Origin: Aminobacter anthyllidis
Lineage (GTDB): Bacteria > Pseudomonadota > Alphaproteobacteria > Rhizobiales > Rhizobiaceae
DNA: 64,000 nt
Reading direction: 5' to 3'
Assembly (NCBI RefSeq): GCF_018555685.1
Contig: NZ_JAFLWW010000009.1
Location: forward strand, 1-64,000
Positions 56,219 through 64,000 of this stretch are shown here, piece by piece; position 1 is the stretch's first letter; every line of letters begins with the position of its first letter. The translations under genes and the position numbers were made by a program. The notes below the pieces were generated by a model that worked only from the letters and a program-made list of their open reading frames with translations, was not told the DNA's origin and ran no database searches.

Positions 56219-56767
56219 TTACTCGGCTGCAGTCTCAGCGGCTGCTTCAGCTGCCTTGGCGGCCTCGGCTGCTGCCTTCTTCTCGGCGGCTTCCTGGGCG
56301 GCCTTCTCGGCGGCCAGCGCCTGGGCTGCGGCAACCTTCTCGGCTTCGATACGGGCCTTCTCGGCGACCAGCGCAGCGCGCTCGGCGTCGTTCAGCTTGC
56401 GGGCGCGCACGCCGGTGTTCTCGACGATACGAGCCGACTTACCGCGACGATCGCGCAGGTAGTACAGCTTGGCGCGACGCACCTTGCCGCGACGGACGAT
56501 CTCGACGCCCTCGATCATCGGCGAGTAGACCGGGAACACGCGTTCCACGCCTTCGCCATAGGAGATCTTGCGGACGGTGAAGTTTTCCTGGAAGCCCGAG
56601 CCGGCGCGGGCGATCACGACGCCTTCATAGGCCTGGACGCGGGTACGCGTGCCTTCGGTGACGCGCACCTGGACACGCACGGTGTCACCGGGCTGGAATT
56701 CAGGCAGGGTGCGCTTGGCTTCGATCTTGGCGGCCTGTTCGGCCTCGAGCTGGCGGATGATATCCAT
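56219..56767 (-). CDS. rplS: 50S ribosomal protein L19 with a long acidic/Ala-rich tail
   Basis: A 182-residue L19 from the ATG at 56765-56767. The body (1-125) is standard: [40 protein letters not shown] and [20 protein letters not shown]. The remaining 55 or so residues are a Glu/Lys/Ala helix, compared with about 115-130 in most bacteria; similar tails occur in Rhizobiales. L19 is at the subunit interface. It is separated from trmD-rimM, its usual partners, by the convergent TauE gene. Confidence 0.95.
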   Translation of the reverse strand: MDIIRQLEAEQAAKIEAKRTLPEFQPGDTVRVQVRVTEGTRTRVQAYEGVVIARAGSGFQENFTVRKISYGEGVERVFPVYSPMIEGVEIVRRGKVRRAKLYYLRDRRGKSARIVENTGVRARKLNDAERAALVAEKARIEAEKVAAAQALAAEKAAQEAAEKKAAAEAAKAAEAAAETAAE

Positions 56768-57126
56768 CTCAAAAATCCACTTCTTGTTCTTCCGACAGCC
56801 AGAGCGCCCAACGCTCGCCTTGCAGTTCAAATGACCGCTCGGTTATGCCTTCTTCCCTCGCGGGTCTTCTGGCAGGGGCGACTACACCGTCACTGTTGAC
56901 GGGTCCGGTCGATTATTCTTCCGGTTCGGGCGGGCACATACCGCTATTTCGGCCATTTGTCACGCCTTTGCCGCTTCTTTTTTACGGCCACGGCTTGCTG
57001 GCAGGACTTTCCATGCTGCCGACAAGACCTTGGACCACATGGCGGGCAACGGCAAGCCATGGCTTGCATCGTTCGTTCGGGCTTCCTACAGACCAGACTA
57101 ACGTACCAGCAAGGCAGGCAGCCATC

Positions 57127-57882
57127 GTGTCCCTCCTCACAGCCGGCATTCTTTTTCTCGCAGGCTTCCTGTCGGGCGTCGTCAACGCCATTGCCGGGGG
57201 CGGCACCTTCCTGACCTTCGGCGCCATGACCATGCTCGGCGTCCCGCCGATCTCGGCCAACGCCACCTCCTCCATCGCCCAGTTCCCCGGCTACATCACC
57301 TCGACCTGGGCTTACATCGACGACATCAGGCTGATGTGGCGCGGCGCCATCGCCTTCGCCGTCATCTCGGCGTTGGGCGCGCTGGCCGGCGCGCTGATCC
57401 TGCTTTCGCTCGACAACGTCGCCTTCGGCGCCCTCGTCCCCTGGCTGCTGCTGGCTGCGACAGCCCTCTTCGCCGCCAGTCCCTGGCTGCGCCCCAAAAA
57501 GCTGGCCGAACGCGCCCCGGACGCGCCGGCCTCGCTCGCCGGGCGCCTCGTCCAGCTCTTCACCTCGATCTATGGCGGCTTCTTCGGCGCCGGCATGGGC
57601 GTGATGATGCTGGCCACCCTCGGCCTCACCGAAGGCGGCGACTACCACCGCCTCAACGCGCTGAAGAACCTGCTGTCGATCGTCATCGCAGCCGTCGCCA
57701 TCGTCATCTTCGCTTCCGGCGGCGTCGTCGCCTGGACCCATGCCGCGATCATGGTGCCGGGCGTAGCCCTCGGCGGTTATGCCGGCGTCTGGACCGCGCG
57801 CCGCGGGCCGCAAGCCATCGTCCGCGCGCTGGTCGTCGCGGTTGGGCTGTTTTTGGCGTTTTACTATTTCACCAAAAGTTGA
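57127..57882 (+). CDS. TauE/SafE family sulfite exporter-like protein
   Basis: A 251-residue protein with about eight membrane helices. FLSGVVNAIAGGGTFLTFG and the second repeat YGGFFGAGMGVMMLATLGLT are the two family motifs. It exports sulfite or related anions by family analogy; substrate unproven. The start is a GTG at 57127; the open frame reaches back to 56845 without family character. Inserted between rplS and trmD and convergent with trmD, 9 bases apart. Confidence 0.88.
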   Translation: MSLLTAGILFLAGFLSGVVNAIAGGGTFLTFGAMTMLGVPPISANATSSIAQFPGYITSTWAYIDDIRLMWRGAIAFAVISALGALAGALILLSLDNVAFGALVPWLLLAATALFAASPWLRPKKLAERAPDAPASLAGRLVQLFTSIYGGFFGAGMGVMMLATLGLTEGGDYHRLNALKNLLSIVIAAVAIVIFASGGVVAWTHAAIMVPGVALGGYAGVWTARRGPQAIVRALVVAVGLFLAFYYFTKS

Positions 57883-57884
57883 GC

Positions 57885-57898
57885 GGCATGATCATGCC
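57885..57898. other. 14-base perfect palindrome at the end of the TrmD-DUF4279 gene
   Basis: GGCATGATCATGCC covers the stop codon of the minus-strand fusion gene and lies 2 bases past the TauE stop; it may be part of a terminator but lacks a T tract. Confidence 0.5.
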
Positions 57899-58989
57899 AA
57901 CAGCTCGTCATGATAGATATCAAAGTCGATCGATATTCTTCGCTGTGACAGCAACTTCAGCGTTTCCTTGCCAAGGTTGAAACCTTGGTTGTAGCCGGAA
58001 AGCCAAAGGCCACATGAGACCTGCACAGTGCATCTATCGGCAAGTGCAAGCCAGTCGACATCAGGGAGCAGCTTATCAAAAAGAGCGACGATAGCATGCT
58101 CGATGTCTTCGGCTGCTTCTACCGAGATGTGCCAGTGACCGGTCTTACTTTTGGTCGGCGTGAGCTTTTCCGAAATCCTGACGTTCTCACCTTTCTTCCA
58201 AGCTACCTTAGGCTCACAACCGAGCAGTGATGTGATCTCCTTGGGATCAAAGTCGCCACGGACGGTCAAACTCACTCGTGAGTGAATGTGACCGACATAG
58301 GTGTCGGATATGCCGCGCATCAAATCCGGCCGCCGCGCCTGGGTCAGCTTCTCCGCTTCGGTCCGACGCCATTTGGCGATCTTGCCGTGGTTGCCCGAGG
58401 TCAGAACTTCGGGGATAGCGAGACCCTCGAACTCCTGCGGCCGCGTGTAGTGCGGGTGCTCCAGCAACCCGCCTTCAAAACTCTCTTCCTCGCCCGACAC
58501 CTCGTTGCCCATCACCCCGGGCAGAAGCCTGACGACGGCATCGAGCAACACCAGTGCTGCCGGCTCGCCGCCCGACAGGATGAAGTCGCCGACGGAAATC
58601 TCTTCCAGCTCGCGCGTATCGATGACGCGCTGGTCGACGCCTTCGAAACGCCCGCACAAGATCACCGCGCCCGGGCCTGCCGCCAGCTCGCGCACACGCT
58701 CCTGCGTCAGCGGCTTGCCGCGCGGGCTCATCAGGATGCGCGGGCGCGTATCGCCCTCGGGCGAAGCATTGTCGATCGCCTTCGCCAAAATGTCGGCGCG
58801 CATCACCATGCCGGCGCCGCCGCCTGCCGGCGTGTCATCGACGGTGCGGTGCTTGTCGGTGGCAAAGTCGCGAATCTGCACCGCCTCCAGCGCCCAGTCG
58901 CCGCGCTCCATCGCCCGTCCCGCCAGGGATACTCCCAGCGCGCCCGGAAACATCTCCGGATAGAGCGTGAGCACGGTTGCGCGGAACAT
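57892..58989 (-). CDS. trmD: tRNA (guanine-N1-)-methyltransferase fused to a DUF4279 domain
   Basis: A 365-residue protein. Residues 1-226 are TrmD, which methylates G37 of t[33 protein letters not shown], the knot region [33 protein letters not shown] and [12 protein letters not shown]...ARRPDLM. A normal TrmD ends soon after that motif. Here the frame runs on for about 135 residues: [35 protein letters not shown] and [16 protein letters not shown] match the DUF4279 pattern (tentative). The extension is visibly more A/T-rich than the TrmD part. The start overlaps the rimM stop by one base. Confidence 0.88.
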   Translation of the reverse strand: MFRATVLTLYPEMFPGALGVSLAGRAMERGDWALEAVQIRDFATDKHRTVDDTPAGGGAGMVMRADILAKAIDNASPEGDTRPRILMSPRGKPLTQERVRELAAGPGAVILCGRFEGVDQRVIDTRELEEISVGDFILSGGEPAALVLLDAVVRLLPGVMGNEVSGEEESFEGGLLEHPHYTRPQEFEGLAIPEVLTSGNHGKIAKWRRTEAEKLTQARRPDLMRGISDTYVGHIHSRVSLTVRGDFDPKEITSLLGCEPKVAWKKGENVRISEKLTPTKSKTGHWHISVEAAEDIEHAIVALFDKLLPDVDWLALADRCTVQVSCGLWLSGYNQGFNLGKETLKLLSQRRISIDFDIYHDELLA

Positions 58990-59585
58990 CAGCGATTGCC
59001 CCCGGCATCCTTCGGTCCGCGCGGACGCGTGTCGAATTCGCCGTCGGAGGGCGCGTCATCGTCGTCTTCGTTCTCGACAAGCCCGGCCGCGACCGTGTCG
59101 ATGCCGACGAAGCCACCTGGTACATCGACAACCGGCACCGCGGCCTGCGTGAACGGGATCAGCACGCCCTTGCGCCCCTGGTACTGGATTTCCAATATGT
59201 CGCCGCCGCCGAAATTCTGCACGGCAAACACCTTGCCGACCGGCTCGCCATTTTCGTCACGCACCGCAAGGCCGACGAGATCGGCGTGATAGAACTCGCC
59301 CTCGTCGCCATCGTCGGGCAGCGCCGAGCGGTCGACGAACAGCTCGGTCCCCGTCAGCGCCTCGGCCGCGTTGCGGTCGGCAACACCCTTGAAGCGCACC
59401 ACAACAACCTCGTTGGCCGGCCGGATCGCGGCGATCTCGAAGGCGCGCCCGTCCTTGGCGTAAAGCGGGCCGTAGTCGGCCAGCGCCAGCGGGTCGCCGG
59501 TAAAGGTCTTGACGCGCAATTCGCCCTTGATGCCGTGGGCGGCGCCGATCACGGCCATCTGGATAGGATTTTGGGGTTTGGCCAT
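58989..59585 (-). CDS. rimM: 16S rRNA processing protein RimM
   Basis: A 198-residue RimM, which assists 30S maturation by binding S19. N-terminal [20 protein letters not shown] and the PRC-barrel part [18 protein letters not shown] and [14 protein letters not shown] are typical. The acidic C-terminal tail ([13 protein letters not shown]) is a rhizobial feature. The ATG at 59583-59585 was chosen; one at 59597 is possible. Followed by trmD. Confidence 0.94.
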   Translation of the reverse strand: MAKPQNPIQMAVIGAAHGIKGELRVKTFTGDPLALADYGPLYAKDGRAFEIAAIRPANEVVVVRFKGVADRNAAEALTGTELFVDRSALPDDGDEGEFYHADLVGLAVRDENGEPVGKVFAVQNFGGGDILEIQYQGRKGVLIPFTQAAVPVVDVPGGFVGIDTVAAGLVENEDDDDAPSDGEFDTRPRGPKDAGGNR

Positions 59586-59654
59586 CGCCTGCTTCACTGC
59601 TTGCTAACTTCACTCGTTCAACACTGCCATATTCCAATCGGACACCCGCTGCCA

Positions 59655-60593
59655 ATGCAGGAATTCCTCATCGCCGCAAAACCCGACCTGCAGTCGGCCC
59701 GCGAGGGCTGGCTGAAGTCGCTTGCCGGCGAGCGTCGCCTCTCTGCGTCGACGGTGGATGCCTATGAGCGCGACACGCGCCAGTTCCTGCAGTTCCTCAC
59801 CGGCCATAACGGCGGTCCGCCCGGCATTTCGGACATACGTGACCTGCGCCCCGCCGATCTGCGTGGCTTCCTTGCTTCGCGCCGCGCCGACGGCGCCGGT
59901 GCCCGCACGCTGGGACGCGGCCTTGCCGGCGTGCGCTCGCTGCTGCGCTTTCTCGAACGCCAGGGCCTGGTCAATGCCGCCGGCTCGTCAGCGCTCAGGG
60001 CGCCAAAACAGCCGAAGTCGCTGCCCAAGCCGCTCACAGCTGTCGATGCCAAGCGTGTCGTCTCGGCGGGCGAGCAGCTCGCCGAAGAGCCATGGATCGC
60101 CGCGCGCAACGCCGCCGTCCTGACCCTGCTCTACGGCTCGGGCCTGCGCATTTCCGAAGCGCTCAACCTGTCCGGCGCGGAACTGGCGTCGCCAGGTGAC
60201 ACCGTACTGCGCATTTCGGGCAAGGGCGGCAAGACCCGCCTGGTGCCAGTCCTGCCGGTGGCGCTCGCCGCAGTCGCCGAATACCGCAAGCTCTGTCCCT
60301 ACCATCTCGACGCCAAAGGCGCCTTGTTTCGCGGCGCCCGCGGCGGCCAGCTCGACCCGGCGATCATCCAGCGCGAGATGCGCAAGATGCGTTCGGTCCT
60401 GAACCTGCCCGACACGGCGACGCCGCACGCCCTGCGCCATTCCTTCGCCACCCACCTGCTTGGGCGTGGCGGCGACCTGCGCACCATCCAGGAATTGCTC
60501 GGCCACGCCAGCCTGTCGACGACCCAGATCTACACCGGCGTCGACACCGCGCGGCTGCTCGAGATCTACGAGGCGGCTCACCCGCGCGCCTAG
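59655..60593 (+). CDS. xerC: Tyrosine recombinase XerC
   Basis: A 312-residue chromosome-dimer resolvase. N-terminal SAM-like domain (ERRLSASTVDAYERDTRQFL) and the catalytic core: Arg in GSGLRISEAL, Lys in GKGGKTR, His-x-x-Arg in HALRHSFATHL, His in LLGHASLSTTQIY with the nucleophile Tyr. It acts with XerD and FtsK at dif. XerC rather than XerD is inferred from general resemblance and lack of the XerD context. The ATG at 59655 was chosen. Confidence 0.88.
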   Translation: MQEFLIAAKPDLQSAREGWLKSLAGERRLSASTVDAYERDTRQFLQFLTGHNGGPPGISDIRDLRPADLRGFLASRRADGAGARTLGRGLAGVRSLLRFLERQGLVNAAGSSALRAPKQPKSLPKPLTAVDAKRVVSAGEQLAEEPWIAARNAAVLTLLYGSGLRISEALNLSGAELASPGDTVLRISGKGGKTRLVPVLPVALAAVAEYRKLCPYHLDAKGALFRGARGGQLDPAIIQREMRKMRSVLNLPDTATPHALRHSFATHLLGRGGDLRTIQELLGHASLSTTQIYTGVDTARLLEIYEAAHPRA

Positions 60594-60662
60594 CATCTGC
60601 GACCCGACAATTGTCACCACGGCATTAACCGTTTTGCCGCTTTTGGCCGCTACACCAAGGCC

Positions 60663-61733
60663 ATGACACGTCTCGTTGCCTTTGCCGATCGCGCCTCGCT
60701 ATTGTCGCTGAAGCTGCTTGCAGCGCTCAACGTGCTGTTCTTCATCCTGTTTTTCGCTGCCGCCTTCCTGCTCGCCTCCAAGGCGCATGCAGAAGCGCCT
60801 GTGTGCACCGGCTCCGACATGCTGGCCGAACTGCAAAAGAGCGATCCCACGCTGCTCGGCAAGATCGAGGCCGAGGCCAAGAACACACTCAACGGCCAGG
60901 GCCTGTTGTGGAAACTGGAGAAGGCCGGCCAGAAGCCGTTCTGGCTTTACGGCACCATGCATGTCACCGACCCGCGCGTCACCAGCCTTCAACCCGCGGC
61001 GCAAAAGGCTTTCGACGGTTCGCACACACTGGTCATCGAAACCACCGATGTGCTCGACCAGCAGGCGATGGTCGCCAGCCTGATGAAGCAGCCCGAACTG
61101 ATGATGTTCACCGATGCCACCACGCTGCCATCGCTGCTGTCGCCGGAAGACGCCAAGGTCGTCAACGCCGCGCTCGAAGCGCGCGGCATCCCACCTGCCA
61201 GCGTCACCAAGATGAAGCCGTGGATGCTGTCGGCGATGGTCGCACTGCCGGCCTGCGAACTCGCCCGCAAGTCGGGCGGCGCACCGGTGCTCGACATCCT
61301 GCTTGCACAGCAGGCCAAGGCTGCAGGCAAGGAGGTCAAGGGCCTCGAAAGCGCTGCCGACCAGCTCTCGGCCATGGCTTCGCTGCCGCTCGAATTCCAC
61401 ATCAAGGGTCTTGTCGAAACCCTCAAGCTCGGCGACCGCATGGACGACGTCATCGAAACGATGGTGGTGCTCTACCAGCGCGGCGACACCGGCATGTTCT
61501 GGCCGCTGTTCCGCAATGCGCTGCCCAGTGCCGCGGGCGACGAATCGAGCTACGCCGCCTTTGAAGAAGCGATGGTGACGACGCGCAACAAGACCATGGT
61601 CGAGCGTGCCGAAGCGCTCGTTGGTGCCGGCGACGCCTTCATGGCCGTCGGCGCGCTGCACCTGCCCGGCCCCGCCGGGCTGGTAGAGCTGTTCCGCAAG
61701 GCCGGCTACACCGTGACAGTGGCCGACCGCTGA
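60663..61733 (+). CDS. TraB/GumN family protein
   Basis: A 356-residue membrane-anchored protein. An N-terminal hydrophobic segment (about 17-40, ending SKAHAEA) may be a signal or anchor; the TraB/GumN domain follows, with FWLYGTMHVTDPRV, HTLVIETTDV and the C-terminal AVGALHLPGPAGLVELFRKAG. Relatives include TIKI metalloproteases, and the conserved GTxH/GxxHxxG motifs are present here. Substrate unknown. Confidence 0.88.
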   Translation: MTRLVAFADRASLLSLKLLAALNVLFFILFFAAAFLLASKAHAEAPVCTGSDMLAELQKSDPTLLGKIEAEAKNTLNGQGLLWKLEKAGQKPFWLYGTMHVTDPRVTSLQPAAQKAFDGSHTLVIETTDVLDQQAMVASLMKQPELMMFTDATTLPSLLSPEDAKVVNAALEARGIPPASVTKMKPWMLSAMVALPACELARKSGGAPVLDILLAQQAKAAGKEVKGLESAADQLSAMASLPLEFHIKGLVETLKLGDRMDDVIETMVVLYQRGDTGMFWPLFRNALPSAAGDESSYAAFEEAMVTTRNKTMVERAEALVGAGDAFMAVGALHLPGPAGLVELFRKAGYTVTVADR

Positions 61734-61739
61734 CTGCAT

Positions 61740-62213
61740 CTACGGCTTGGCGGCCCGCGCCAGCATCGCCGGCACGATGATCTTGTGGAACGGCATCACG
61801 GCGCAGAGATAGGCCCGCCCCAGCATATTGTGCGGCCTGACCAGCGTCGTTGCGCTCACCTCCTGCCGGCCCCCGCCAAGTTCCTTCAGTTCGACAAGCA
61901 GGCGGAAATCGAGATGGCGGTCGTCCAGCCCGAGCACCATCTGCCGCTCCGACTGGCTCAGCACCGGGAACATTCCCTTCCGCTCCAGCTCCGGCGCAAG
62001 GTCTTCGTCGCGCGTCTTCAGCCCGAACGGCCTGACCAAAAGGTTGCGCAGCGCCATCAGGGCGCCGATCCAGCTCGGCCGATGACGGAACACCCGTTCG
62101 GCCGCGGTCCCCACGTCGAGGCGTTCACCACTGACCACCACGGCGAATCTGTCGGTGAAACTCGCGCCCGGCAGAATTTGCTCGGCATTGGAAACGACAG
62201 GCACCACGGGCAT
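61740..62213 (-). CDS. DUF2867 family protein
   Basis: A 157-residue soluble protein. ASFTDRFAVVVSGERLDVGT and VFRHRPSWIGALMALRNLLV are followed by DDRHLDFRLLVEL and a C-terminal LVRPHNMLGRAYLCAVMPFH, the DUF2867 pattern (StAR-like fold) of unknown role. The start is the ATG at 62211-62213 with GAGG upstream. Convergent with the TraB gene, 6 bases apart. Confidence 0.85.
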   Translation of the reverse strand: MPVVPVVSNAEQILPGASFTDRFAVVVSGERLDVGTAAERVFRHRPSWIGALMALRNLLVRPFGLKTRDEDLAPELERKGMFPVLSQSERQMVLGLDDRHLDFRLLVELKELGGGRQEVSATTLVRPHNMLGRAYLCAVMPFHKIIVPAMLARAAKP

Positions 62214-62401
62214 GTTCTTGGCCTCGGCTCGTTGCAACCTTGCCGAGCCTATTCCTCTTTCTTGGCCTTGGCGGCGTGGCGAAACGCCGCCGCTGGACGT
62301 TCGTTTCGAAAATTTCACGTCAATGTGAAACCGAAACGCCCTTCGCGCGTTGATTGCGATGTTCACGCAATGATTGCGGAGCGCAGCTGAGGGAGATCTC
62401 A

Positions 62402-62752
62402 ATGGTGAACAATCCAGATCCAGGACGCCCAGCCGGCCAGTCGAGCATGGGCAGCACGTGGCTGATAGCCATCATCGTCGTGCTGCTCGCAGCGGTGGCC
62501 TACTACATCTTCGGTCCCAGGACCGCGGAAGCCCCGGCACCGGCAGAACCGCCGGCAGCAACAGAACCGGCCCCGGCACCCGCTCCGGCCGAGCCTGCCC
62601 CGGCACCTTCGGGTACGATGGCGCCTGCACCTGCCGAGCCCGCGCCCGCACCAGCTCCGGCTGAGCCCGCACCCGCCACTCCGGCTCCGGCCGAACCCGC
62701 GCCTTCGGGCGGCGGCACCACGGCCCCGGCACCGGCACCTTCCGGCGGCTAA
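62402..62752 (+). CDS. Membrane-anchored Pro/Ala/Glu-rich repeat protein
   Basis: A 116-residue protein: a polar start (1-15), one membrane helix (about 17-38) and a periplasmic tail built of APAPAEPAPA-like units to the end. The tail is low complexity and probably extended, perhaps spanning towards the peptidoglycan. GGGAG precedes the ATG at 62402. No family assigned; similar small proteins occur in rhizobia. Confidence 0.75.
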   Translation: MVNNPDPGRPAGQSSMGSTWLIAIIVVLLAAVAYYIFGPRTAEAPAPAEPPAATEPAPAPAPAEPAPAPSGTMAPAPAEPAPAPAPAEPAPATPAPAEPAPSGGGTTAPAPAPSGG

Positions 62753-62770
62753 CGGCGACAGCTGAAAAGC

Positions 62771-62799
62771 AAACGGCCCGCTCATCGAGCGGGCCGTTT
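62771..62799 (+). terminator. Terminator after the Pro/Ala-rich gene
   Basis: Perfect 12-base arms AAACGGCCCGCT (62771-62782) and AGCGGGCCGTTT (62788-62799), 18 bases after the stop codon. Confidence 0.85.
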
Positions 62800-62814
62800 C
62801 ACTTTGGTTCGAAG

Positions 62815-62841
62815 CGAAAAGCGGATCGAAACGATCCGCTT
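62815..62841 (-). terminator. Terminator of lpd
   Basis: AAGCGGATCG (62819-62828) and CGATCCGCTT (62832-62841) with an AAA loop; on the minus strand it runs into TTTTCG, directly after the lpd stop. Confidence 0.8.
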
Positions 62842-62843
62842 GC

Positions 62844-64000
62844 TCACATGTGGATCGGCTTGAAGAAGGTGGCGAGTGCTGCTTCCTTCACCGCTTCCGA
62901 CATCGTCGGGTGCGCATGGCAGGTGCGGCCGAGGTCTTCCGACGAACCGCCGAACTCCATCAGCACCGCCGCCTCGTGGATCATCTCGCCGGCGCCGAAG
63001 CCGACGATGTGCACGCCCAGCACCTTGTCGCTGTCCTTGTCGGCCAGAACCTTGACGAAGCCGTCGGTGTGCAGCATGGCGCGTGCCCGCCCGTTGGCCG
63101 TGAACGGGAACTTGCCGGCCTTGTAGGCGATGCCGGCCTTCTTGAGCTCTTCCTCGGTCTTGCCGACCGAAGCGACCTCGGGGCTGGTGTAGACCACGCC
63201 GGGGATGACGTCGTAATTCACATGTCCGGCCTGGCCGGCGATGATCTCGGCAACCGCCACGCCCTCGTCCTCGGCCTTGTGCGCCAGCATCGGACCGACG
63301 ACGACGTCGCCGATGGCATAGATACCGGCAACGTTGGTGCGCAGGTGGCCGTCGGTTTTGACCCGGCCGCGCTCGTCCATCTCGACGCCAGCTTCCTTGA
63401 GGCCGAGGCCGTCAGTGTAGGGCCTGCGGCCGGTGGCGACCAAAACGACGTCAGCCTCGATGGTCTCGGCGGCACCGCCCTTCACCGGCTCGAAGGTCAC
63501 TGTCGCGCCCTTCTTGGCCTTGGCGACGCCCGTCACCTTGGAGCCGAGCTTGAACTCGAAGCCTTGCTTGGCCAGCATGCGCTGGAACTGCTTGGCGACG
63601 TCGCCATCCATGCCGCCCAGGATGGTGTCGAGATACTCGACGACGGTCACCTTGGCGCCGAGGCGCGCCCACACCGAGCCAAGCTCGAGGCCGATGACGC
63701 CGCCGCCGACAACCACCAGGTGGCCCGGCACCTTCTCCAGCGACAGGCCGCCGGTCGACGAGATGATCACCTTCTCGTCGAAGGCGACGTCGACTCCCGG
63801 AATGCCGGCAACGTCCGAGCCGGTGGCGATGACAATGTTCTTGGACTCGATTTCCTGCGTCTTGCCATCCGCGCCCACGACGCCGACCTTGCCGGCGCCG
63901 AGCACCTTGCCGGTGCCCTGGAAGCTGTCGATCTTGTTCTTCTTGAACAGGAACGACACGCCGTTGACGTTGGCGGCAACCGTCGCGTCCTTGTGCGCCA
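62844..64000 (-). CDS. lpdA: Dihydrolipoyl dehydrogenase, C-terminal part (5' end beyond the window)
   Basis: The last 385 residues of the E3 flavoprotein of 2-oxo acid dehydrogenase complexes. The coding frame stays open to the window end, so the N-terminal FAD loop and redox disulfide are not seen. Present are [20 protein letters not shown] (NAD site), [22 protein letters not shown] (FAD contact) and the C-terminal [17 protein letters not shown] with the catalytic His-Glu. It may belong to the 2-oxoglutarate or pyruvate dehydrogenase operon; the partner genes are outside. Confidence 0.95.
   Translation of the reverse strand, partial: AHKDATVAANVNGVSFLFKKNKIDSFQGTGKVLGAGKVGVVGADGKTQEIESKNIVIATGSDVAGIPGVDVAFDEKVIISSTGGLSLEKVPGHLVVVGGGVIGLELGSVWARLGAKVTVVEYLDTILGGMDGDVAKQFQRMLAKQGFEFKLGSKVTGVAKAKKGATVTFEPVKGGAAETIEADVVLVATGRRPYTDGLGLKEAGVEMDERGRVKTDGHLRTNVAGIYAIGDVVVGPMLAHKAEDEGVAVAEIIAGQAGHVNYDVIPGVVYTSPEVASVGKTEEELKKAGIAYKAGKFPFTANGRARAMLHTDGFVKVLADKDSDKVLGVHIVGFGAGEMIHEAAVLMEFGGSSEDLGRTCHAHPTMSEAVKEAALATFFKPIHM

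Noticed and set aside
62540-62740. Tandem short repeats that could be mistaken for a CRISPR array
   Set aside because: They are codon repeats for Pro/Ala/Glu inside a gene, without spacers or cas genes.

Overview
The window looks like a chromosomal segment of a GC-rich alphaproteobacterium of the order Rhizobiales, most likely Mesorhizobium, Aminobacter or a close relative (inference). The reasons are the succinoglycan-type exo locus with exoX between exoU and exoY, the hemC-hemD-Mic60-hemY cluster divergent from tsaD, an OtpR/CenR-like regulator followed by a cyclic-nucleotide-binding protein, glnK-amtB, and several rhizobial-style palindromic repeats. Almost all of it is ordinary core genome. 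I saw no tRNA, rRNA, CRISPR array, prophage or intact insertion sequence.

Layout. 1-7.2 kb: exopolysaccharide locus. A partial UDP-glucose dehydrogenase, the glycanase exoK, a coiled-coil orphan, an exoU-like glycosyltransferase and exoX are on the minus strand; exoY-exoF-exoQ run on the plus strand from a 0.6 kb A/T-rich divergent region. 7.2-10.3 kb: small secreted or unknown proteins, an MFS exporter and an NTF2-like protein. 10.3-16.3 kb (minus): hemC, hemD, a mitofilin/Mic60 homologue, hemY, a TerB-like protein and a glutamine amidotransferase. 16.3-19.9 kb (plus): tsaD-gpsA-YciI-EVE-methyltransferase in a tight operon. 19.9-23.3 kb: a LysR regulator, an L,D-transpeptidase, a response regulator and a cyclic-nucleotide-binding protein. 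23.4-28 kb (minus): xth, lolA and ftsK. 28-34.4 kb: DUF1344, a sulfotransferase, glnK-amtB, tesB and a UbiH-family hydroxylase. 34.4-41.4 kb: regulators, OsmC, a leucine-type dehydrogenase, repeats and gene remnants. 41.4-46.3 kb (minus): sdhCDAB, with a GT25 glycosyltransferase and a DUF3052 gene between sdhA and sdhB. 46.7-50 kb: a diguanylate cyclase and leuC. 50-56 kb: a frameshifted haloalkane dehalogenase with a divergent MarR gene, MgtC, membrane proteins and an amino-acid ABC transporter lacking a local ATPase gene. 56-64 kb: rplS, TauE, trmD, rimM, xerC, TraB/GumN, DUF2867 and a partial lpd.

Most unusual signals. (1) trmD is fused in frame to a C-terminal DUF4279 domain encoded by visibly more A/T-rich DNA. 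(2) A structured repeat occurs on both sides of xth; the two copies share a core, and both the core stem and the flanking arms change in compensatory ways. (3) Gene wreckage: a degenerate second copy of the sdhB 3' end about 2 kb from intact sdhB, a duplicated ubiH-like tail on the far side of a TerB-like gene, and a one-base frameshift in a haloalkane dehalogenase that otherwise keeps its catalytic residues. (4) CtrA-type boxes precede ftsK and a small secreted-protein gene, and a sigma-54-type promoter precedes glnK-amtB. I did not find a convincing multi-gene undescribed system; the trmD fusion and the repeat element are the best leads.
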